A stretch of 64,000 bases of DNA from Pseudoalteromonas sp. T1lg75 (GCF_002964705.1 NZ_PQCD01000053.1:124191-188190), one strand, 5' to 3'. Positions 52,292 through 61,553 are shown, numbered from the stretch's first letter. Made by a program: numbers and translations. The notes: a model not told the origin generated them from the letters alone.

Positions 52292-52984
52292 ATGGCGAAC
52301 ATACTCTTAGTCGAAGACGACCTGGCTCTGCAAGAGCTAACCCGGGACTACTTGCAACAGAACAACCTCAATGTGGAGGTATTATCTCGTGGTGACGAGG
52401 TGATGGATTATGTGCAAAAACATCAAGTGGACCTGATGATTTTAGACGTGATGCTCCCAGGCAAAGACGGCTTTGCCGTGTGCCGCGAAGTACGAGACAA
52501 GTACTCCTTTCCTATTTTGATGCTGACCGCCAAGGGCGAAGACTTTGACCAGGTGATCGGCTTGGAACTGGGCGCCGATGACTATGTAATCAAGCCGGCA
52601 GAGCCCAGAGTATTGCTGGCACGCATCACCGCCTTGTTACGTCGTACCCAGGAGCAAGATAAGGCGGTACAAAGTGTGACCTTTGGTGAGCTGAAAATCG
52701 ATAAAAACAGCCGCATCGTCACCTTAAAAGACACTGAAATCACGCTTACCTCACATGAATTCGAGCTTCTTTGGTTGCTCGCCAGCAATGCCGGTGAGGT
52801 GTTAAGCCGTGAATATGTGCACGAGCAAATGATTGGTCGTCAGTACGATGGTTTGGATCGCACCGTCGACGTGCGTATTTCGCGACTGCGTAAAAAGCTC
52901 GGCGATAACAGTGATAAACCCTATAAAATCAAGACGGTTTGGGGCCAGGGTTATCTCTTTGTTAGCGATGCATGGAGTGAATAA
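52292..52984 (+). CDS. OmpR-family response regulator (RstA-like)
   Basis: The 230-residue protein has a receiver domain (acidic pair VEDD, phosphorylated Asp in LMILDVMLPGKDG, Thr in MLTAKGE, Lys in YVIKPAEPR) and a winged-helix DNA-binding domain (LTSHEFELLWLLASNAGEVLS, DVRISRLRKKLGD, TVWGQGYLF). The KPAEPRVLLARI wording is RstA-like. It lies 15 bases after DUF3019 with a GGAG ribosome site and directly before its kinase gene. Confidence 0.93.
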   Translation: MANILLVEDDLALQELTRDYLQQNNLNVEVLSRGDEVMDYVQKHQVDLMILDVMLPGKDGFAVCREVRDKYSFPILMLTAKGEDFDQVIGLELGADDYVIKPAEPRVLLARITALLRRTQEQDKAVQSVTFGELKIDKNSRIVTLKDTEITLTSHEFELLWLLASNAGEVLSREYVHEQMIGRQYDGLDRTVDVRISRLRKKLGDNSDKPYKIKTVWGQGYLFVSDAWSE

Positions 52985-52989
52985 CTAAT

Positions 52990-54237
52990 TTGGGCAAGCT
53001 CTTTGTCAGCCTTTATTTATACATTATTGTCTCGCTGGTCATAGCGACCGGGGCCATAGAAAGGCTATGGCCCGCCGACGAGCAATCAACCCCATTGGCG
53101 ATGGAGCTGGGCAATAACTTTAAGGCCCTGGCACAGAGCGAGCTCGGTCGTCAGTATATCAACAGTCAATACCCCATGCGCCAATTGCAGCGTAGCGACA
53201 TTGCCTTGCCGGAGCAGGTGCAAGTGCGTCTGGAGCAGGCGCAGGCGGTGCATGTTTTCGATGCCGACGAGCATCTGCTTTGGTATGTCCCCCTAGATAA
53301 TGAGCAATTACTGCAAATAGGCCCGGTGGAATTGCCTAAGGCTCCCGGTGAGAACTTTGTCGGCCCCTATTTGCTGGTGCTGCTGCTGGTGGGCGCTCCA
53401 GTTGGACTTTGGAGCCTGATGCTGTGGCGCGATTTTAATAAACTCAGTGAAACCTGTGCGCAGGTGGACGGGCGCACCGACATTAATGTCAGTAACATGG
53501 GTCGCTCCTTCTTGTTGCCCATCACCGATGCCTTGCAAGTGATGCAACGGCGTATTCACAGCCTGCTCAATGCTCAGCGTGAGCTCACCTCTTCGGTCTC
53601 TCATGAATTTCGTACGCCCTTGGCACGGCTCAAATTTGCTTTGGCCATGCTTGAGCAGGGCAGTGACGAAAAGCAGCAAAAGTATATGCAGTCTATGACC
53701 TCGGATATCACCGAATTGGAAAATCTGGTCAGTGAAATGCTGCACTATGCGCGTCTGGATGCACAAGGGCCAACCTTGGCGCTAGAGCTAGTCGACTTAA
53801 ACGAGCTGGTCGATAACATGGTGGAAAAACTGAACTTTGATAGTAAGGTCCACATCGAGGTACTGCATGAGCAGCCGAATCTCTATCGTTGCGACCCGCA
53901 CTTTTTAGCGCGTGCCCTACAAAACCTACTCGGCAATGCCTTAAAACATGCCCGCCACCATATTCAGGTGCGTATTTGCTCCAACGAGGAACAATGCGAT
54001 GTCTGTATCGAGGATGATGGTGCCGGCATTGCCCCGTCAAAAAGGGCCGATATCTTCAAACCCTTTATTCGTCTAGATCAAAGTCGTGCCAAAAGCACCG
54101 GCGGCTATGGCCTTGGCCTGGCGATTACCGCAAAAATCGTGCAATGGCACCATGGTAAAATCAGCGTCGATAGCAGCGCCCTGGGTGGTGCCAAGTTCGT
54201 TATGTCTTTACCCCAACCCAAGTCAAAGCCCAGTTAG
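52990..54237 (+). CDS. Sensor histidine kinase (RstB-like)
   Basis: The 415-residue protein has two membrane helices (about residues 5-22 and 118-138) enclosing a short periplasmic part, a HAMP linker, the dimerisation box SSVSHEFRTPLARLKFAL with the phosphorylated His, and an ATPase domain (NLLGNALKHAR, EDDGAGIAP, GGYGLGLAI). It partners the OmpR-type regulator five bases upstream. The frame opens with TTG at 52990; no ATG or GTG is available nearby, and GGAG lies 12 bases upstream, a little far. Confidence 0.9.
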   Translation: MGKLFVSLYLYIIVSLVIATGAIERLWPADEQSTPLAMELGNNFKALAQSELGRQYINSQYPMRQLQRSDIALPEQVQVRLEQAQAVHVFDADEHLLWYVPLDNEQLLQIGPVELPKAPGENFVGPYLLVLLLVGAPVGLWSLMLWRDFNKLSETCAQVDGRTDINVSNMGRSFLLPITDALQVMQRRIHSLLNAQRELTSSVSHEFRTPLARLKFALAMLEQGSDEKQQKYMQSMTSDITELENLVSEMLHYARLDAQGPTLALELVDLNELVDNMVEKLNFDSKVHIEVLHEQPNLYRCDPHFLARALQNLLGNALKHARHHIQVRICSNEEQCDVCIEDDGAGIAPSKRADIFKPFIRLDQSRAKSTGGYGLGLAITAKIVQWHHGKISVDSSALGGAKFVMSLPQPKSKPS

Positions 54238-54298
54238 CTCCTGTTTCTTTCACTCGTCGTTATCAAAATTTATAACTAAATTTAAATAAACTAATAAA

Positions 54299-54331
54299 TG
54301 ATATTGATTGTTATTTGCGTATCGTTATAAT
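54299..54331 (+). promoter_or_regulatory. Promoter with overlapping Fur-like box
   Basis: TTGATT (54304-54309) and a perfect TATAAT (54326-54331) are 16 bases apart. A Fur-type 7-1-7 motif TGATATT-G-ATTGTTA (54299-54313) covers the -35. A weaker AATGATTATTATC-like motif follows at 54352-54364, in the leader. Confidence 0.65.
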
Positions 54332-54381
54332 GAGGCCCAATTACAAACAAGAATGATTATTATCTAACTTGGGATGACAAC

Positions 54382-56163
54382 ATGAACTTGCGCAAATCTC
54401 TTATTACCACTGCTGTACTTGCGGCAACCTTAGGCCTAACTGCTTGTGGCGGTGGCTCTGGCTCTGATAATGACGGCGGTACTCCTCCGGCAAACCAAGC
54501 ACCTACCAATATCACTGTTTCAGCCAGCTCGGTTAATGACGACCTAGTAGGTGGCGTAGTGGGTACGCTGAGCGCAACGGATGACAGCACCTCGGGTTTA
54601 ACCTTCTCTTTAGCGGCCGACGAGGCCTTGTTTGAAATCGTTGACGGCACCACGCTAAAGCTAAAAGAGGGGATTGCCCTTAACTTTGAACAGCAAAGCG
54701 ATGCCACAGTAACAGTCACGGTAACCGATGCAGGTGGTTTAACCTTTAGCAAAGAAATCACCATCAGCGTGGCCGATGTGGATAGCGAAAACGGCGTAAA
54801 CATCTATGAGTTCGACTCTAAATTAGGTGCCGGTTCATCGGTTTCTTACGGCGGCCAAATTGCTCGCCACGCACTGTCGGCTGAAATTAAGCACTATATC
54901 GGTCAGTTAACCGGTGACTATGTGACCACTAATAGCCTTACTGGAGACATGGTAAAAGCGCGTTTGCATGCCCTTTGGGGTGACGTTGACGGTTCATACG
55001 AGGTAGTGAAGGATGACAGCCTGAGTTTCCTTGGCGATATCGACACGGTACAACACTCATTTGCGGACATTTCATCTTCCGGCAAAGAGCTGAGCGCTAA
55101 AGTCGCTGGTAACGATCCGTCTAAAATGCACAAAGCCTGGCAGGAAGAAGGTAACTTCCTGGGTTGGACTGACTTCGGTACACAGGCAAAAACGCCTGAA
55201 GGTTTGATTTTCCATTACTTTGATTTGTTGGCCGCCAACATCGATAAATACAATGGCGGTGAAATCCTGTTAGACCCTGCGGGCAACACCATCACAAAGC
55301 TTTATATCACAGAGTCTGGTTTAGACTTAAACCAGTTAATTCAAAAGCACACCCTGGGCGCCCTGATGTTCTCTCAAGGTACCGATGATTACCTAGAAGA
55401 AAGCATCGGCTTTAATACCGAAAATGTTGTTGATAACGTCAATGCCGATGATGGTGCCGCCTACACCACATTAGAACACCACTTCGATGAAGGTTTTGGT
55501 TACTTCGGTGCGGCGCGTAACTACCTGGAATACAGCGACGATGAAATTGCAGGGAAAGGCGGTCGTGAGGCGTTTGCTTCAGGCTACAACGATTATTCGG
55601 GCGACACTCTAATCGACCTTAAGTTAGAATATAACTGGGGTAACTCGACCAATGCCGCCAAACGTGACCGTGGCGCCACGGTAACGACGGACTACTCGGC
55701 GGCGGCCATGAATGCCTTTATCGCCGGTCGTAAGATTATCAACGATAACGTAGGCTCTGCGCTTAGTGCCGAGCAAATGGATGCCCTAAAAGTACAGCGT
55801 GATATCGCCGTAGCCAACTGGGAAAACGCCATTGCCGCCACCGTTGTGCACTACATCAACGAAGTTCATGCCGACTTAGCCGTTGTTGCCGCAGGTACTT
55901 ACACGGCGGATGATTTCGCTAACCTAGCCAAGCATTTCTCGGAAATGAAGGGTTTTGCCATGAACTTCCAGTTCAGCCCATTCTCGCCGTTCAATGCCGA
56001 GGCCAATGCCGGTAAATTTGGCGAGTTGCACGGCTTGCTGGGTGATATGCCGGTACTGACCGATGAGACTGCTGTCGCGGATTATCAAGCCGATCTTATG
56101 GCGGCGCGTGAGTTACTACAAAGCATCTACGGCTTTAAAGCCGACAATGTTGCTAACTGGTAA
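54382..56163 (+). CDS. DUF4856 lipoprotein with cadherin-like domain
   Basis: The 593-residue product has a lipobox (LTACGGGSG), a Gly/Ser/Asp linker, a cadherin-like beta-sandwich (about residues 40-130, ITVSASSVNDD, LSATDDSTSGLTFSL) and a long helical DUF4856 domain (LSAEIKHYIGQLTGDYVT, YLEYSDDEIA, AKHFSEMKGFAMNFQFSPFSPF). DUF4856 proteins commonly accompany imelysin-family proteins and TonB-dependent receptors in iron loci. It is the first gene of the operon after the Fur-like box. Surface anchoring and metal or ligand binding are inferred. Confidence 0.85.
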   Translation: MNLRKSLITTAVLAATLGLTACGGGSGSDNDGGTPPANQAPTNITVSASSVNDDLVGGVVGTLSATDDSTSGLTFSLAADEALFEIVDGTTLKLKEGIALNFEQQSDATVTVTVTDAGGLTFSKEITISVADVDSENGVNIYEFDSKLGAGSSVSYGGQIARHALSAEIKHYIGQLTGDYVTTNSLTGDMVKARLHALWGDVDGSYEVVKDDSLSFLGDIDTVQHSFADISSSGKELSAKVAGNDPSKMHKAWQEEGNFLGWTDFGTQAKTPEGLIFHYFDLLAANIDKYNGGEILLDPAGNTITKLYITESGLDLNQLIQKHTLGALMFSQGTDDYLEESIGFNTENVVDNVNADDGAAYTTLEHHFDEGFGYFGAARNYLEYSDDEIAGKGGREAFASGYNDYSGDTLIDLKLEYNWGNSTNAAKRDRGATVTTDYSAAAMNAFIAGRKIINDNVGSALSAEQMDALKVQRDIAVANWENAIAATVVHYINEVHADLAVVAAGTYTADDFANLAKHFSEMKGFAMNFQFSPFSPFNAEANAGKFGELHGLLGDMPVLTDETAVADYQADLMAARELLQSIYGFKADNVANW

Positions 56164-56200
56164 GCAATGAAACACGGCAATACGCCAAAATAATATTTCC

Positions 56201-56240
56201 AAAGGTTAGTCGCGAGTTAAATCGCGCCTAGCCTTTTGTC
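56201..56240 (+). terminator. Possible intra-operon hairpin/attenuator
   Basis: An imperfect stem (AAAGGTTAG with CTAGCCTTT, plus inner CGCG pairs) ends in TTTTGTCGTTTT. It may reduce read-through from the DUF4856 gene into the imelysin gene. Confidence 0.45.
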
Positions 56241-56290
56241 GTTTTCAGCATCTCCCAATAAAATGGGAGTTTGGCCAAATAGGATGAATC

Positions 56291-57565
56291 ATGACTACTG
56301 CGAATTTTCGCGTTAAAACTCTGGCACTCGCCTTGACCCTGGCCCTAGTGGGATGTGGCGAGAGCACTTCAAGCTCGCAGGGCGAAGGCTTTAATAACGG
56401 TGGCGATCAAGGGGCTATCACTAACCCGACTTCATTCGATGAAGCCGAGCTGGTTGCCAGCTTGGTCGATAACGTTATTACGCCGGCTTACACCTTGTTT
56501 TATACCCAAGCGCAAACCCAGCGTACGGCCATTGCCGATTATTGCGCCCTGGAGCAGGCGAGCATAGAAAGCAGCTCGGAGCAGGCCTTAGCGGCGATGA
56601 GCACAGCGCAAAATGCCTGGCTTGATACCATGGGCGCCTGGCAACAGGTTGAAGTGATGCAAATGGGACCACTCCTTAGCAACAGTGGCGAGCTGCGTAA
56701 CCGTATCTATTCGTGGCCCGCTATTAGCCGTTGCGGCATCGACCAGGATGTGGCCTATCATAAGGACGGAGTGATCAACCTGGACCCTAATCGTCCGTAC
56801 GATATCAGCACCCGTACCGCCACGCGCCGTGGCCTGTTTGCGTTGCAACATGTGCTATTTAACCCCCAGTACGACCATCATTGCAGCATCGCCAATGAAG
56901 CCTTGGCTGATTGGAATAGCCTAACCGAGCTGGAGCGTAAGGTGGCCCGCTGCGAATACGCCGTTACCGCTGCAGACGATCTGATCGTTTCTGCCGAGGA
57001 GCTACTTAATAAGTGGCAGGGTGACAATGGCTTTGCGGTGCAGTTGAAAACCGCCGGTGAGCCGAGCTCTCAGTTTGAAAACGCCCATGTTGCCTTGAAT
57101 CATATCTCCGATGCTATGTTCTACCTGACCGAAATGGTGAAGGATAAGAAGTTGGCCGAGCCCATCGGCATCTTACCTAACTCCTGTGGTACTTCGGCCT
57201 GTGCCGAGGACGTGGAAAGCTTTGATGCGAAAAGCTCACTTGCCAATATTCAGGCCAACCTGCTGGCTTTCGAAGCCCTGTTAGTGGGTCAACAGCAAGG
57301 TCAGGAGGCCCTAGTCGGTTTTGACGATTACCTGGATGAAGAGCAGGCGACGGCCACCAAAGAGCGCATGTTGCAAGCCATTAGCGAGACCAAGGCAGCC
57401 ATTGCCGCCATCGACTCGAGCCTGGCCAGCGCGCTTATCGACAATGAGCAGCAGGTACGTGACGTTCATACCAAGGTGAAAGCCATCACCGATGAGCTGA
57501 AAAACGACTTTATCAACGAACTTGCCCTTGAGCTTCCGGCTACGTCGGCCGGCGATAACGACTAA
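56291..57565 (+). CDS. Imelysin-family lipoprotein
   Basis: The 424-residue lipoprotein (LALVGCGES) has the helical imelysin fold: NAWLDTMGAWQQVEVMQMGPL early, RLYSWP-like LRNRIYSWPAISRCGI, and TRRGLFALQHVLFNP where active peptidases have a GxHxxE motif. Here the position reads FALQHVLF, so only part of the motif is kept and peptidase activity is doubtful. Imelysin/EfeO proteins are involved in iron uptake. The TonB-dependent receptor gene begins nine bases after its stop. Confidence 0.88.
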   Translation: MTTANFRVKTLALALTLALVGCGESTSSSQGEGFNNGGDQGAITNPTSFDEAELVASLVDNVITPAYTLFYTQAQTQRTAIADYCALEQASIESSSEQALAAMSTAQNAWLDTMGAWQQVEVMQMGPLLSNSGELRNRIYSWPAISRCGIDQDVAYHKDGVINLDPNRPYDISTRTATRRGLFALQHVLFNPQYDHHCSIANEALADWNSLTELERKVARCEYAVTAADDLIVSAEELLNKWQGDNGFAVQLKTAGEPSSQFENAHVALNHISDAMFYLTEMVKDKKLAEPIGILPNSCGTSACAEDVESFDAKSSLANIQANLLAFEALLVGQQQGQEALVGFDDYLDEEQATATKERMLQAISETKAAIAAIDSSLASALIDNEQQVRDVHTKVKAITDELKNDFINELALELPATSAGDND

Positions 57566-57573
57566 GGAAGACC

Positions 57574-59781
57574 ATGAATTACAGTAAATTAGCCTTAGCC
57601 GTAGGCATTGCGGCACTGGGCTTTAACGCAGTTGCCGAAGAAAAAAAATCGCTTGAGCATATTCAGATAATCAGCCACCACGATAAGTTGCGTACCGAAG
57701 CCGGCTCCGCGACTTTGATCGGCGAAGAACAACTGGAAGAGTTTGAGTTCGACGATATTCACCGTGTGCTTTCTCAGGTACCAGGCGTCAACATTCGTGA
57801 AGAAGACGGCTTTGGTTTACGTCCGAATATAGGTTTTCGCGGTGTGACTCCCGAACGCAGTAAGAAGATCACTATCTTGGAAGACGGCGTGTTAATAGGC
57901 CCTGCTCCTTACTCGGCGCCGGCGGCCTACTACTTCCCGGTAACCACGCGCATGACCGCGGTGGAAGTATTTAAAGGTCCAGCGGCCATTAAATATGGCC
58001 CGCAAACCGTGGCCGGAACACTGAATCTGGTTAGTCGTCAGGTGCCCGATTATGCCACCGGTGGTATTGATTTGGCCGTGGGCGGCGATGGCTATAACAA
58101 GGCCCATGGTTACTATGGCGACCGTCAGGGTAACTTTGGCTTCTTGGTTGAAGGGTTGCACCTGGAGAGTGATGGCTTTAAGGAACTCGATGGCGGCGGC
58201 GACACCGGCTTTGAAAAAGACGACTTTTTGGTGAAGCTTGATTATCAACTTGATGGCCAGCGATTCGACCAACGTTTTGAGCTCAAGCTTTCTTATGCCG
58301 ATGAATTATCGGATGAAACCTATCTGGGTCTAACCGACCGCGATTATGCAAAAAATCCATACCGTCGTTATGCGGCGTCGCAACCGGCGCAAATGGATAC
58401 AAAGCACACCCAGGTGATGTTTACTTACCAGCTGAGTGCTCAGGACTTTGACCTGACCACCCGTGTATATCGCAACGATTATGAGCGCGCCTGGCTTAAG
58501 CTTAACGGCGTTGGCAACACCAGTGCCAGTCTGTCCGATATTCTTGCCAGCCCAGAGGAGTTTGCAGAGCAGTATCAAGTGATCACTGGTGAGCGCAACT
58601 CAGTGGTGGCCGGTGAAACCACCTATTACCTAACCATGGGCACCAATGACCGCGAATACTATTCGCAGGGGATTCAGGTCGATGGTAACTGGCGTACGGC
58701 CTTGTTCGGCATGGATCACAAGGTGTCCTTTGGGGTGCGTTTCCATCAGGACGAAATAGAACGCAACCATTTCGAAGACATCTATGCCATGGTGGATGGT
58801 TTTAACACGAGAGTCGCCGATACCCGATATTTCACCACGGAGAACACCGAGTCGACCGATGCCTGGTCGGTGTACCTGGAAGATCAGGTGACCTTAGGCC
58901 AGCTTACCTTGGGCTTGGGCGTGCGCGGTGAGCTAATGGACATGGACTACCAAAACGACAAGCCGGACTTGGCCGACGACTACCAGCAAAAGACCACTCG
59001 CATCTGGCTGCCGGGCGTCAGCGGTTTTTATCAGTTGAACGACAACAGCGGTTTATTATTCGGTGTCCATCAGGGCTTTGTGCCGTCGAGCCCAGCGGCG
59101 CCGGTACGTGCCGGTGAAGATGACTTTGAAAAAAGCGTGAACTACGAGTTCGGTGGTCGCTTTAACGATGGCGTGACCAGCTTTGAAGTGATCGGCTTCT
59201 TCAACGATTATTCGAATTTGATCGAAAGCTGTGGTCAGTCAAACTGTGGGTCTCAAGGCCAGCTTGACCGTGAGTTTAGCGGCGGTGAAGTGGATGTATG
59301 GGGTGTTGAGTCGCAATTGGCGCAAACCTATCCGCTGAATCTGCATCTGGATATACCCATGAGTCTGACCTACACCTACACGCAAAGCGAATTCAAGGAG
59401 GAGTTGTTCTCCGAGTTCGTGCAGTGGGGTCATATTCGCAAGGGCGATCGTTTGCCTTATTTGCCGACGCACCAGGCTACTCTAAGCATTGGCTTGGCAC
59501 ATCAGGACTGGGCCCTGGATATGCTGGTTAAGTATGTCAGCGATATGCCGGAGACCGCCGGTGTCGGGTATGAGGGCTTCGACCTGGCTCTGGCAGGGGA
59601 AGAAGTACCGGCCACGACCGTGGTGGATTTGGCTGCCCATTACGAGCTCGGTCAATATGGCCGCTTGTATGCCAAGGTTGATAATTTGTTCGATCAGGAT
59701 AAGATTATCAGCCGCCGCCCGTACGGTGCTCGCCCAGGCAAGCCTCGTACCCTGTCGCTAGGCTACAAGTATCAATTCTAA
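57574..59781 (+). CDS. FecA-like TonB-dependent iron receptor
   Basis: The 735-residue protein has a signal peptide (ending NAVAEEKK), a TonB box-like LEHIQIIS, a plug (LEEFEFDDIHRVLSQVPGVN, LRPNIGFRGVTPERSKKI, VEVFKGPAAIKYGPQTV) and a barrel ending SLGYKYQF. The plug is that of FecA-type ferric-citrate and siderophore receptors. It lacks the N-terminal signalling domain of FecA itself. AAGGA stands five bases before the ATG. Its stop codon is shared with the first base of the second MITE copy. Confidence 0.9.
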   Translation: MNYSKLALAVGIAALGFNAVAEEKKSLEHIQIISHHDKLRTEAGSATLIGEEQLEEFEFDDIHRVLSQVPGVNIREEDGFGLRPNIGFRGVTPERSKKITILEDGVLIGPAPYSAPAAYYFPVTTRMTAVEVFKGPAAIKYGPQTVAGTLNLVSRQVPDYATGGIDLAVGGDGYNKAHGYYGDRQGNFGFLVEGLHLESDGFKELDGGGDTGFEKDDFLVKLDYQLDGQRFDQRFELKLSYADELSDETYLGLTDRDYAKNPYRRYAASQPAQMDTKHTQVMFTYQLSAQDFDLTTRVYRNDYERAWLKLNGVGNTSASLSDILASPEEFAEQYQVITGERNSVVAGETTYYLTMGTNDREYYSQGIQVDGNWRTALFGMDHKVSFGVRFHQDEIERNHFEDIYAMVDGFNTRVADTRYFTTENTESTDAWSVYLEDQVTLGQLTLGLGVRGELMDMDYQNDKPDLADDYQQKTTRIWLPGVSGFYQLNDNSGLLFGVHQGFVPSSPAAPVRAGEDDFEKSVNYEFGGRFNDGVTSFEVIGFFNDYSNLIESCGQSNCGSQGQLDREFSGGEVDVWGVESQLAQTYPLNLHLDIPMSLTYTYTQSEFKEELFSEFVQWGHIRKGDRLPYLPTHQATLSIGLAHQDWALDMLVKYVSDMPETAGVGYEGFDLALAGEEVPATTVVDLAAHYELGQYGRLYAKVDNLFDQDKIISRRPYGARPGKPRTLSLGYKYQF

Positions 59782-59940
59782 TACCAATTCTGTTAAGTAT
59801 GTGATCGGATATAGCGCTGGATAAATGATATGATCACAAGGTGGAATTTTTCTTATGTAGTATTCTACATAAGAAAATTCCAACACAGTGGGCATGAATT
59901 TAGCCCGCTAGAATGATTAGCTATTTAAGTGAATTGGTAT
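59781..59940 (+). mobile_element. MITE-like repeat, copy 2 (160 bp)
   Basis: Same ends as copy 1 (ATACCAATTC and GAATTGGTAT). The interior inverted repeat (59843-59881) is almost perfect here, 17 pairs with a single extra T, so it can fold into a hairpin in RNA. It overlaps the receptor stop by one base and ends 14 bases before the next gene. Confidence 0.87.
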
Positions 59941-59954
59941 ACTTAGGAAGGGTC

Positions 59955-60938
59955 ATGCTCGAGACAATTTGGCAAAGTGTTTTACAAACGCCCGATTATC
60001 TTTTTGATGCCAATAAACGCATTTTTATTGGTTATATCATCATGGCCCTGCTATTAGCCCTGTTTGTTTATGCCAGGCGCAAAGGCAAAGCCTCGCCACG
60101 AGGTTTTTTGCGCTACGTGTTTGCAAAAAAAATCTGGTGGGCCCCCAGTGCCCGCCAAGACTACCAACTCTGGATTTACAACCGTATCCTCAAGACGCTG
60201 CTTTTTGCCCCTGTGGTTCTGACCATGGTGCCGATAGCACTTGGGACAACCGAGGTGCTCGAGGCCGCATTTGGCCAACATAAGCCCTTGGCGGTAAGCG
60301 AGACAAGTGTGGTGGTCATCTTTACCATCTTGTTGTTTTTAGCCGATGATTTCTCTCGTTTTATTCTTCATTATGCGTTGCATAAAATTCCGTTTTTATG
60401 GCACTACCACAAGGTTCATCATTCCGCCAAGGTGCTGACGCCTTTTACCATTTATCGCTCCCATCCGCTGGAAAGCTACCTTTATGCCTGTCGTATGGCC
60501 TTATCACAGGGCCTAGTGGTAGGGCTGTGTTATTACCTCTTCGGTAACACCTTATCTATGTTCGATATCTTGGGCGCCAATGTCTTCGTTTTTGCCTTTA
60601 ATGCCATGGGCTCTAATTTACGTCACTCCCATGTCTGGTTGAGTTGGGGCAAGGGCGTTGAAAAGTGGTTTATTAGCCCGGCCCAACACCAGATCCATCA
60701 CAGTGACAATCCGGTGCATTTTGATACGAATTTAGGTTCCGCTTTGGCAATTTGGGACAGGTTGTTTGGCACCCTGATCCGCGCCGACGAGGTGGGTAAA
60801 ATCACTATTGGCGTTGGTCAGTATGATGCCGGCCACCATTCTATTTGGGCAATTTACAGCAAACCTGTTGTCGACTCCTTTGCCACTTTAGTGCCGCGAC
60901 GCTTTAAAAGTCGGGCACAAAAACAGCCTGAATCTTAA
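59955..60938 (+). CDS. Fatty acid hydroxylase/sterol desaturase-family membrane protein
   Basis: The 327-residue protein has several membrane helices and the three His clusters of the di-iron family: HYALH, then HKVHHS, and later HSHVWLSW with HQIHHS. Such enzymes hydroxylate or desaturate lipids in the membrane. The ATG at 59955 has AGGAAGG six bases upstream; the frame also stays open through the MITE (ATG at 59913), but that prefix is encoded by repeat sequence and has no ribosome site. Substrate unknown. Confidence 0.86.
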   Translation: MLETIWQSVLQTPDYLFDANKRIFIGYIIMALLLALFVYARRKGKASPRGFLRYVFAKKIWWAPSARQDYQLWIYNRILKTLLFAPVVLTMVPIALGTTEVLEAAFGQHKPLAVSETSVVVIFTILLFLADDFSRFILHYALHKIPFLWHYHKVHHSAKVLTPFTIYRSHPLESYLYACRMALSQGLVVGLCYYLFGNTLSMFDILGANVFVFAFNAMGSNLRHSHVWLSWGKGVEKWFISPAQHQIHHSDNPVHFDTNLGSALAIWDRLFGTLIRADEVGKITIGVGQYDAGHHSIWAIYSKPVVDSFATLVPRRFKSRAQKQPES

Positions 60939-60975
60939 CCGGCTTAAGCTCAGGGTGTAATAATAGAGAGTGGGG

Positions 60976-61010
60976 AAAAATAGGCTGGCGACGGGCATTG
61001 CCAGCCTATT
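60976..61010. terminator. Terminator between convergent genes
   Basis: An 11-bp stem (60979-60989 with 61000-61010) is preceded by five A residues, which give a T run on the minus strand for the small gene at 61037. Confidence 0.7.
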
Positions 61011-61036
61011 AAATGAGGGAGTAGGCCCTCACTAAA

Positions 61037-61303
61037 CTAGTGGTATGTTTTGGCTTTGGCAAAGCCTAATTCTGTAAGCTGACTTATCAACCCAGGATCG
61101 TCCAAACGCTCCGGTGTGCTGTTGGCACGCATGGCATGATCTTTTGGCACCTGATAAACATCCAGCATCTTTTGGAATAACACATAACGTAAGTACTGAG
61201 GTGTTACTCCCGCATCTTGAATGGAATCAAGCTGCAATTGCACTTCTTGTAATTGTTGTGCATCTCGGTCTTGCAATGTCGTCATCTTTTTGTTGATGGA
61301 CAT
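61037..61303 (-). CDS. Small protein of unknown function
   Basis: The 88-residue acidic protein is predicted to be mainly helical (MTTLQDRDAQQLQEVQLQLDS, YLRYVLFQKMLDVYQ) with no signal or Cys. It was not recognised. A strong GGAGG site precedes the ATG, which supports expression. A perfect 16-base palindrome (61358-61373) lies in its upstream region and could be an operator. Confidence 0.7.
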   Translation of the reverse strand: MSINKKMTTLQDRDAQQLQEVQLQLDSIQDAGVTPQYLRYVLFQKMLDVYQVPKDHAMRANSTPERLDDPGLISQLTELGFAKAKTYH

Positions 61304-61357
61304 ACTACCTCCTACCTAGGTGCTGCGCAAAAATCGTCCTCAATGCTGGCGTAAGCG

Positions 61358-61373
61358 AACACAAATTTGTGTT
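61358..61373. promoter_or_regulatory. Palindromic candidate operator
   Basis: AACACAAATTTGTGTT is a perfect 16-base palindrome, 55 bases upstream of the 88-residue gene. Confidence 0.4.
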
Positions 61374-61503
61374 AAAAATAGAGACTTACATCAGCGTAAG
61401 AATTAAGTGTACTCCTTTTTTCGCTGCTATGACCAGTTGCCGTGTAAAGCTTTGTAAATAGCCTGGCAGAAGGCCTGGCTTTATGTCGTGCGGAGGGGAA
61501 ATC

Positions 61504-61535
61504 AGGTGATAACACAAAGGCTTGCGTTATCACCT
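61504..61535. other. Strong hairpin after the antiporter gene
   Basis: A 10-bp perfect stem (61504-61513 with 61526-61535) with a 12-base loop lies 19 bases beyond the antiporter stop. No T run follows on the minus strand, so it may protect the mRNA end rather than terminate. Confidence 0.45.
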
Positions 61536-61553
61536 AAAGACAGTGGAATGGGT

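Noticed and set aside
59913..59954. Start of the hydroxylase-family gene inside the MITE
   Set aside because: The prefix is repeat sequence, the same residues would occur upstream of copy 1, and a good ribosome site stands before ATG 59955.
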